Origin: Notamacropus eugenii | Taxonomy: Eukaryota; Chordata; Mammalia; Diprotodontia; Macropodidae | Direction: 5' to 3' | NCBI RefSeq assembly: GCF_028372415.1 | Contig: NC_092872.1 | Span: forward strand, 547,892,205-547,956,204 | DNA: 64,000 bases | Part shown: one piece after another, positions 56,581 through 64,000 of the stretch | Position numbering within the stretch: the stretch's first letter is position 1 | Layout of the letters: each line of letters opens with the position of its first letter | Notes under the pieces: generated by a model | Databases searched by the model: none | What the model was told of the DNA's origin: nothing | Seen by the model: the letters and a program-made list of their open reading frames with translations, nothing else | Made by a program: the position numbers and the translations under genes

Positions 56581-57114
56581 CAATGCATTCATGTGCTTGG
56601 CACATTATAGGTACTTAATGAATACTTGCTGACTTATTGCCTGTCTTCTCACAACTATTCCAACATTTATCACTTTCATCTTTTGTCACCTTTGTCAATC
56701 TGATGGGTGCTAGGGAAATCAGACACCCATTTTCCTGCCCTGATGAATCAGACAAGCAATCTTTCCAGGCTCAATCATACTTCATGGCAAGATGAAGATC
56801 TAAATTTATTTTTCAGAGCAAATTAAGGTCTGTTTACTTTAGAACAATAGAACTGAAAAATATTTAGATAAGTATTTCTCCTTCATTTAGTCCATGTAGT
56901 CGAAACATTCCCTGTCTTCCCATTTGACTTTTGCCTTAGAGTCCCTTTAACATAGGGCTCTGGTAACTATCAGATCATGAACATGTGAATGTCCAGTCGA
57001 GTCCATGAACTTAGTGCACTTGAAGATGCTCCAGATGACTGCTATGAAACAGGCCCCACTCCTATTTTTGATCTACTTATAACGGTCTTGTGGAAATCTT
57101 TGAAAATCTTCAAT

Positions 57115-57700
57115 CAACAATCAATGAATTAGTATTTACTAAGCACCAACTACAGGCCTAACTCTATCCTAGGGAGTAGAGTAGGGGGTGATATAAGATA
57201 TACATGGGATGCTTACAGCATATGGTTTAGTCAGGGCCATGTCATAAAACACAGATCAAGACAGAAAAAATATAAAATATAATTAGGTGCCAAATTGGTT
57301 AGGAGAAGCTGTAAGAGCTTGTAGTCATGAAGATCTGAGTTCAATTCCTTCCTCGGCACTTATTAGCTTTGCAATGCTGAGTAAATCACTTACTCTGCCT
57401 GCCTTCATCTGTAAAATGAGGTAGTCTTTGTAAAGCACTTTGCAAGTCTCAAAGTGCTATATAAACACCAACTACCATTAGAATATATAATTATATGTAT
57501 ACAAATACTATTATTATTATTGATAACATTATTAAAGGATGTGGGAGTTCAGACAAGGGTAAAAACGCAGTAGATAGCAGTATTCAGAGATGTATTCATG
57601 GAGGAAATGGGTTTTCTGATGCCCCTTGAGGGATGAGTAGCATTTGAATAGGCGGAGAATATTCCAGATTGGAGGAATACTGTTGACATCAACGAAGTTT
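57115..57700 (-). mobile_element. Antisense L2 split by a sense SINE
   Basis: TATTTACTAAGCACCAACTA begins it and GTATTCATGGAGGAAATGGG, CTTGAGGGATGAGTAGCATT, AGAATATTCCAGATTGG close it. The SINE at about 57291-57482 sits in the middle. Confidence 0.65.
57291..57482 (+). mobile_element. SINE inside antisense L2
   Basis: GAAGATCTGAGTTCAATTCC, TGCCTTCATCTGTAAAATG, TTTGTAAAGCACTTTGCAAG and GTGCTATATAAACACCAAC occur in order. Confidence 0.65.
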
Positions 57701-58479
57701 TCCATTAATCCTCTAATGAAAAGAAAGAACTTTTGATGAGCACCGTTACCAAGGGATCCAAAGAAACACAGCCCCGGTGTGGTAGGCTATGCTTATAATT
57801 TTATGCACATTCCTCCTTGAGTAATGTGGCCAGTTTAAGTAAAATCCTGAAGCCATGAGAAGTCTCTTATTGTCAAGAGAAAGTATTTGCCAAGCCCTTG
57901 CTTTAGCCAGAAGTGAAGCTAACTGACTCCGGACTACAGGGCTACGTGATCAGAACTGAAACTCCCAATGTTTCACCCTGTGGTGGGAGGACATGGCTAT
58001 CTCCTGTCCCTACCTAACTAAACACTTATTTGCACTGAGCCTAAGGTAGTTCATAAAAGGTTTTGAGTCAAGGGAGCTGGGTTTGAATCTCAGCTCTGAT
58101 ACCTGTATGATCTTGGAAAAGTTAGTCTCTGGGACTTAATTTCCTCTGCTATTAAAAAAAAGGGGGGTAAGGGGAAATGGACTGGATAAACCTTAAAGTC
58201 CCTTCTAGTATTAAAATTCATTATTCTATAAAGGAACTTGAATTTCAAAATTATGTGTGAACTCTATGTGCCTTCCATTCAGGTGAATATACCTGTCAAT
58301 TGTAGATAATCATTTAGTAGGTGACAGGTGCCATCAAGCTTTAAGGTTTTACTTAATTTTTAAAAAAGTTTAAATCTAAAAAAAAATCCTTTAAAAAATG
58401 TTCATGATGCAGTTATAAATGGGATCCAGATTTCGCCCAATCCCTGTTCTTAGGTTTTGGCTGTGAGAACTGGCTTTAC

Positions 58480-58675
58480 CTGTTGTATGGCAAGGATCCC
58501 TTTGTCAGGCAATCTGGTGAAGCCTAAGGACCCCTTCTCAGAAGCAAAAGTTTAAATGCACAAATCAAAATCCATTGTGTTGTGAGGGAAAACAGTTCTA
58601 TTGAAATAGAATCATTAAAATGCTAAACAAACAAGCTTAATGAACCCCAGTGAAGAAGAACTTCTGGTCTCTGAA
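58480..58675. mobile_element. hAT-type MITE, decayed
   Basis: CAGGCAATCTGGTGAAGCCT, AAGGACCCCTTCTCAGAAGC, TTTAAATGCACAAATCAAAA and GAACCCCAGTGAAGAAGAAC match the family at 25987. Confidence 0.6.
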
Positions 58676-59109
58676 TGCCTGGTTCATTCAAGAAATTGGT
58701 GAAGAATAACTCTGTAGTCAGTAGTTAGAGGGATTACTTTTATTTTAAAGAAAACACACTAACTTTCAGGAGGCTACTTTTGAAAATCTTAATTTGGAAA
58801 TATGTTCAACTATATAGTTTAGTTAGGATAACACTAGCAAAACTGTTTACCTCACAGTTATTGAGCAGCCCAGCTGACTGAGTGCTAATGATTTCTGCCT
58901 AGCTCCCAGGAATGTACCCTTAAACCTTCCCTTTCAATGGCCAGGGTTTCCCCAACGCTAGTTAGTCATGGCAATCCATCATGGTATACATCTGCTATCA
59001 TCTGGACAGAACGCTGGCTGCCGCAGCTTATATTTTGACCAACTGTGTCTTGTTGCTCCTAACTTCTTGGTCATTGCTTGAGTTTCTTTTAATTTAGGGC
59101 TCTCCAAAA

Positions 59110-60690
59110 AAAATAATAATGAAAGATACATTTTCTAGAAACTTTCATGCTCTACACAAAGCAAGGGAGCTCTGACTCCAACAGGCAACATAGTACAGCA
59201 TAAAGAGACTTTTACTTGGCCAGGGTTTCAATTCAATTCATTAAAGCTAAATTCTATTCACTAATTTAGTCAATTTACTTTGGTGGGCAGCTTGTTTCCT
59301 CTTTTGTAAAATGAAAGGGCCCAACTCCATCAGCTCTAAGGTCTCTTTTCTAGCTCTAAAATTCTATAATCCAACTCTAACATTCTATAATGATATGCCC
59401 CCATATTTATGTGTACACTAGAAGTAAAAGGTCAGGGAATGTTTCAGGAGCTAAAAATTAGCCCATGTTTCCCTGCCTTACCCCATTCTCCTCAATAATA
59501 CATTTGGCTATGGTTTAAATAGTTGGAGTTATAGACTAAAAAGTTGAGCTCATTACCAACTTTCCACTTCTTATCTTAAAGTTAGTGAACAGATTCATTC
59601 CTTATATACGCTGCAAGAAAGTCAGGAAACTCACTTGAGTCCTTCTGAAAAAGAAAACTTTGAACTGCATTCCCAGTGGAGTTAAGGTGAGTTAGTTGAA
59701 AGAGCATAAATGAGCCTTGGGAGAAAGGAAATGATAAATTCCCAAGAGAAACAAGTTCTTCCTTATAGATTCTAATTTTTTTTAAAGGTGGGGGAGCAGG
59801 GGAAATGTATGAGATCACAGAGTTCATGCATGGATTATTTTTCCAAAGGAAAAAATACATCCCTATGTGACTTCCATGTTTCTATTAAGGTGTCACAGCA
59901 GGTATATGTGACAGAGGGTTGCAGCTGTTACATGGGGAGCTGGGAAAGGGTAGGTTATAACTAGGTGCATAATAAGATAGGTCAGGAAAAGCTTTGAATT
60001 AGTGTCAGAAAGGTAGATGAAGTAGCATAATATCAAGGAGTCAGGTGGGAGTGGAATCAAGGAGACAGGAGGTCTGTAAGTTTAGATGACAGTTGGTTAG
60101 GAACCATAACAAGCACCTAAGCAAAAAGACAGCAACAAGAAGTCAGAATCCAGCCAAGGAATCTATTTGGACAACGGGTACGGTGCATGGGCAGTAAGAA
60201 AGGGGTCTGATGTGGTACCAATCCCAGAGGCATTTATATGCCTTCTGGAAAGACTTGGCTAGAGTGCGAAGTATGGCAGTAGGGGAGACAGAAGTGAGAC
60301 ATTTCCTGAAAGAGGTACAGATTACAATTCCAAGAGTATTCCATTTATTAATGTGTTAAATAAAATTAAACCTCGAGTCATCTATGACACAATCAAAGAT
60401 CCTATAGTTTAACAAACTGTACTCATATCTGAGTAATACCATACAAGAGGGGGAAATACAACTTGTGGGCTATAATACAATGAAAAGAACAATTAACTGT
60501 GGAGAAGAAAGCAGAGATAGCAGTATGTAAACATATATATGGGGAGCAAGGGACATAGAAGGATATTTTCCTCCAGAGAATGGAAGCCACTCCATGGTGA
60601 TTTGACTTCCAAAGGCAGCATGCACTTTGAACAAAAGCAACTGCCAGAGGAAGCAGTCTGGTTATCCAAAAAGTGAAAGTGATGGGAGTT
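59110..60690. other. Intronic block, mostly unrecognised
   Basis: A MIR-like fragment lies at about 59175-59380. Sequence at about 59930-60110 has weak antisense L2 likeness (AGGTCAGGAAAAGCTTTGAA, then GAAAGGTAGATGAAG). No gene is seen. Confidence 0.4.
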
Positions 60691-60845
60691 CAGAGGCTGC
60701 CCCAATCATCCTGTGTACATGTTGCTTCTCTGCAGGACAATCTAAGTTCCTTGAGGATAAGGATTATTTTGTTTTTGTCTCTATGTCACTTAAAAAGCAC
60801 ATTATAAATAGTAGGAGCTTAATAGATGCTTATTTATTAAGTAGA
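60690..60845 (+). mobile_element. L2 3' end, sense
   Basis: AATCTAAGTTCCTTGAGGAT, AAGGATTATTTTGTTTTTG and GAGCTTAATAGATGCTTATT match the terminal part of L2. Confidence 0.65.
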
Positions 60846-62282
60846 TGAGCCCTTCTGGCATAACTTAATCTCTTTCTCTCCTGTTCCAGTTTTCAGAGCT
60901 GCAAGGGACCTTTGAGATCACCTAGTCCAAACCTCTTATTTTATAAGCAAGAAAATGGAATGTTGACTCCTTGTTTTTAGACTGTTCTCTCTCCAAAGCT
61001 TTAAAAGACATTTCTCCCGCTTCTTTAGTATATGTCACAACAGTTGGCACTGAATGGGCAACTTCTCAAAAAATAGTTAATGACTAATCAATAGTCTTTT
61101 TTTCACTCTAGTATCTTTGGAGATCACTATGGAAAGACTTAGCAGGAAGCAGATGGACCAATCCCCCTGCCTCCCTAAGCCATAACGGGAACCAGCCTTA
61201 GAGTCCATGCCTGATTTCTACCTAAACCAGTTCCAGAGGGAGGAACCACAGGAAAGAAAAAAGCAGGCAGGCACTTAGGTTAATAAGACAAGATAGGCCT
61301 GGGGAAGCAGGACTAACCCCACATAGGATATATGACCTTGGACAAGTCTTCTATAAAATGAGAATGTTGAAACAGATGATTTCTAATGTCCCTTTGACCT
61401 CTAAAATTCTCCACTCTTATAAATCACCACATAGGCTCACTAACAGGAAAATAAGAACAACAATAACTCCCATCTCCATTATGTGTTATTTTTTTAAAAA
61501 ATGCTTCCCTCACAACAAACCTATGAGGAAGGCAAGTGGGGGGTGGTTATCCCCATTTTATAGATAAGGAAACTGAGTATCATAAAAGTTAACTGACCTG
61601 CTCAGGGTTACAGAGGTATTTGTAGTTCTAAAGTGTTACTGTTGGAGAAGACCTTAGTGAAGAGCTAATTCAACCTCCTTATTATATAGATGAGGAGATT
61701 GAGCGCAAGTGGATGTAAATGACTTCCTCAAGGTCACAAGGCAGAACTAGAACTACAAAACAAGTCTCTGTACTCCTTGTCCTGAGCCCTTTCCAATCCA
61801 CTCCTTTGTTGGTACACTGAGGAGCCTATCTTATGGCTAACATGACCAGAAGGAGACAGGCCCTGGAGGAGTAAAGATTTCATGCTGCCATGGCAACACA
61901 ACAATGTCTCCTATAAGGCAACATATGAAGCCCAAATTTGGCAATTTTCTTACAGAATTCTTTTTTTTTTTTATATGACCATGTAATGACGCATCAAAAG
62001 ACTCAGTTGCTGAGTAATGATGTGGACAGCACATTTCACAACTGCCAAATTCTCAGACTCCCACAACTGTAGCATGTGAGGGGACTTCTGAGGTCATCGA
62101 GTCCAACCTATATTGGAACAAGAATGCCTTCTGAAATACCCCTAATGGGATCATCCTGCCTCTGCTTCAATTCTTCTGTGAGAGCGACCTACTGCCTCCA
62201 AAGGTGGCCCTTTTCACATTTCAACAATTCTCACAGAAACGTTTTTCTTCCATTGAGCCTTCAATCTATCTCAGCAACTTTC
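60846..62282. other. Intronic block with MIR/THER1-like fragments
   Basis: Antisense MIR/THER1 pieces lie at about 60890-60960, 61540-61620, 61625-61800 and 62050-62110 (GACTTCTGAGGTCATCGAG-type and ATAAGGAAACTGAG-type motifs). No gene is seen. Confidence 0.45.
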
Positions 62283-62745
62283 AAGCCAAGCAGTTATGAA
62301 GCACCTACTATGTGCAAAGTACTGGGCATACAAAGACAAAACAAAGCAGTATTATTCCTCAAGGAGCTTACATTCTCTTGTAAGGGGACAGATTTGGCCA
62401 GTATATCAATAAGCCCACTCAAAATAATTGGGGTAGAAGGAGCAGAACAGCAAAAACCAAGGGGATAAGAAAGGTTTTCTTTAGGAGATAGTACCTAAAT
62501 TAAGCCTTGACAGAAGTTCTGAATTCTAAGATGTAAAGAGAGAGAAAACTGAAGAAGTGGGGGACCACTTGAGCAGACATAGAGACAAGAAAGGAGAGAT
62601 AAAGATGTAACTAATTATATGAAGGGGACAAATGTGACATAAAGTAAGAAAAGTAGATAGTCCTGAGAGAGCTTATGGAAGGCCTTAAATGCCAGACTGC
62701 ATTTTATCTAGAATAATCAAGACTTTTGAGCAGGGGTGGGGATTG
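62283..62745 (-). mobile_element. L2, antisense
   Basis: GAAGCACCTACTATGTGCAA, AGTACTGGGCATACAAAGAC, CTCAAGGAGCTTACATTCTC, GAAGGCCTTAAATGCCAGAC and TTTTGAGCAGGGGTGG are reversed L2 landmarks in order. Confidence 0.75.
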
Positions 62746-63507
62746 ATAATATTACAGCTATTTGTAGCCCACATATCTTCACTTATTGGGGGAGAGAGAA
62801 GGGAGGGCGGAAGAGAGGGAGACAGAAGAGAAGGAAAAGGAGAAGGGGGAAGAATAACATAAGACTCCTCATCAAAGGACTTACTGGAATCCAATAAATG
62901 CCCATGGTATGCCCCTGATCTACCAATCTAACAAGAAAAAAAAGGGGAGGGGGAAGGACATGACACTAGCCTGACATGTCCATTTCTTGATGAAGACATA
63001 CTGATTCTTAGTTATCTAGCTTCCCCTTTCTAAATGCTCATAACCCATCCTTTTATTTGCTGATTCCAAGTTCCATCCTTTTCTTGAAAATTGGAACATT
63101 TGTACTTCTCCAAAGCTAGGAATCTTTCCCATTCTCTATGATCTTTCAAAGGTTACTGAAATGGTTCAGCAATCACATCTATCAGGACATTAGGTTTTAG
63201 GACAATGGGTTGTTAATTCAATCAGACTGGTGATTTGAACTCACTGAGAGCAGTAAGGTGATTTCTTAATATCTCTTCACTTATCCTGGGTTTCACTCCT
63301 TGTTAAACATTTTTGTTCTGTCCTCAGTTCAACCAGCATGCCTTCACAAAGTTCCACTTGTTGCTCCTTGTTCTACCCTTTGGGTCACAGGAGAAAAAAA
63401 TTACAATTGCTGTTCCACTGACAGCCCTTCAAATACTTGCAGACATTTATCAAGCACTTTCTAACTCTCTTCTCCAGACTAATTCCTTCAGTTGACCCTC
63501 TTATGCA
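62746..63507. other. Intronic block, purine tract and unrecognised sequence
   Basis: A GGGAGAGAGAAGG-type purine tract lies at about 62788-62850. The rest shows no recognised repeat or gene. Confidence 0.4.
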
Positions 63508-63670
63508 GCAAGGATTCTTAACTTATCTTTATTTTCACTAACATCTAAGTGAAATTCAACATTTCCTTCAATTATGATTTTTGAAAAAATTATTCTGAAG
63601 AGATGTATGGGCTTTGCCAGACTACCAAAGGGGTTTACCACACAAAAAAAGGTCAAGAACCCTTGCTTGT
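63508..63670. mobile_element. hAT-type MITE, second end-type
   Basis: AGCAAGGATTCTTAACTTA at the left and AAGGTCAAGAACCCTTGCT at the right are near-complementary ends. The interior CACTAACATCTAAGTGAAAT and CTTCAATTATGATTTTTG matches the fragment at about 23930-23975. Confidence 0.65.
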
Positions 63671-64000
63671 ATGGCATGGCCTCCTGTATTCTTACCAAAC
63701 TCCTGGATATGTTCCAGTTTTTTTCTTCATAAAATATGGTACTGAGAACTTTCCAGTGTGGTCTGGCCAGGGCAGTGGATATCACCTCCCTCATCCTGGA
63801 CACATGAACTTTCTTGGTTGATATACAACAATATGTGAGCTTGCAGCTACTATAACACTTAGCTCTTTCCTACAGAAACTGCTATCTAGTCATACTTCCC
63901 TAATCATTTATTTAATTGTGTGAGGTTGACTTTTTTTTCAAACCTACCTTTAAAACTATATTTATCCCTATTAAACTGAAGCTTATTAGATTTGGCCTAC

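Larger units (their letters stand above)
40520..64000 (-). other. HPCAL1 5' intron or upstream sequence (no exon seen)
   Basis: The acceptor at 40519/40520 shows that at least one upstream HPCAL1 exon exists. Human HPCAL1 has long 5' introns. No CpG island, TATA-linked exon or coding exon is seen in this 23.5-kb stretch, so it is most simply intronic. Clear repeats are listed separately; blocks with no recognisable content include about 43300-44000, 44850-45480, 53960-54640, 57700-58070 and 58680-59100. Confidence 0.6.

Overview
The window is mammalian nuclear DNA, most likely from a marsupial. Two genes with multi-exon mammalian structure can be rebuilt exon by exon. The rest is intronic or intergenic DNA filled with L2, MIR/THER1-type SINEs and a tRNA-headed SINE whose tail reads like CCAAATGGGGTCA followed by a (G)ACTGAA(A)TGACTGAA end. 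I recognise that SINE as a marsupial family; no named database match was run. There are no prokaryotic features, CRISPR arrays or operons.

Region 1 (about 1.75-10.4 kb, + strand) is ODC1, ornithine decarboxylase. A CpG island carries GC boxes, a TGACGT element and a TATAAG box. Exon 1 (about 2210-2425) holds a 10-codon upstream ORF. Exon 2 (5541-5677) is probably also 5' UTR and holds a perfect 11-bp inverted repeat. Coding starts in exon 3 (ATG 6307) and ends in exon 12 (TAG 10028-10030). The predicted protein is 461 residues, the same length as the human enzyme, with the catalytic residues, antizyme-binding segment and C-terminal degron present. A poly(A) signal lies at 10355-10360.

Region 2 (about 10.4-27.3 kb) is a gene-free interval between two convergent genes. 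It is made of unique DNA, SINEs, L2 fragments, an RTE-type LINE fragment, hAT-type MITEs and two strong CTCF-like motifs.

Region 3 (about 27.3-40.5 kb, - strand, and on to the end of the window as intron) is HPCAL1, hippocalcin-like 1, a neuronal calcium sensor. Three coding exons (40117-40494, 36348-36453, 28376-28473) give 193 residues with four EF-hands and an N-myristoylation glycine. The first coding exon has a splice acceptor at its 5' edge, and no CpG island appears between 40.5 and 64 kb, so its non-coding first exon(s) and promoter probably lie beyond the window. ODC1 and HPCAL1 are tail-to-tail here, as in human 2p25.

The two genes do not form one pathway. ODC1 sets polyamine synthesis under Myc, growth and antizyme control; HPCAL1 is a membrane-switch calcium sensor. 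The least ordinary sequence features are the ODC1 leader (uORF plus hairpin exon), a 97-nt AG-free zone before the last HPCAL1 exon, a 32-bp tandem triplication inside a MIR, a degenerate repeat at 48.2-48.9 kb that I cannot name, a perfect 10-bp palindrome at 43.04 kb, and CTCF-like motifs between the convergent genes. I found no wholly new gene system, and no endogenous retrovirus that I could recognise.
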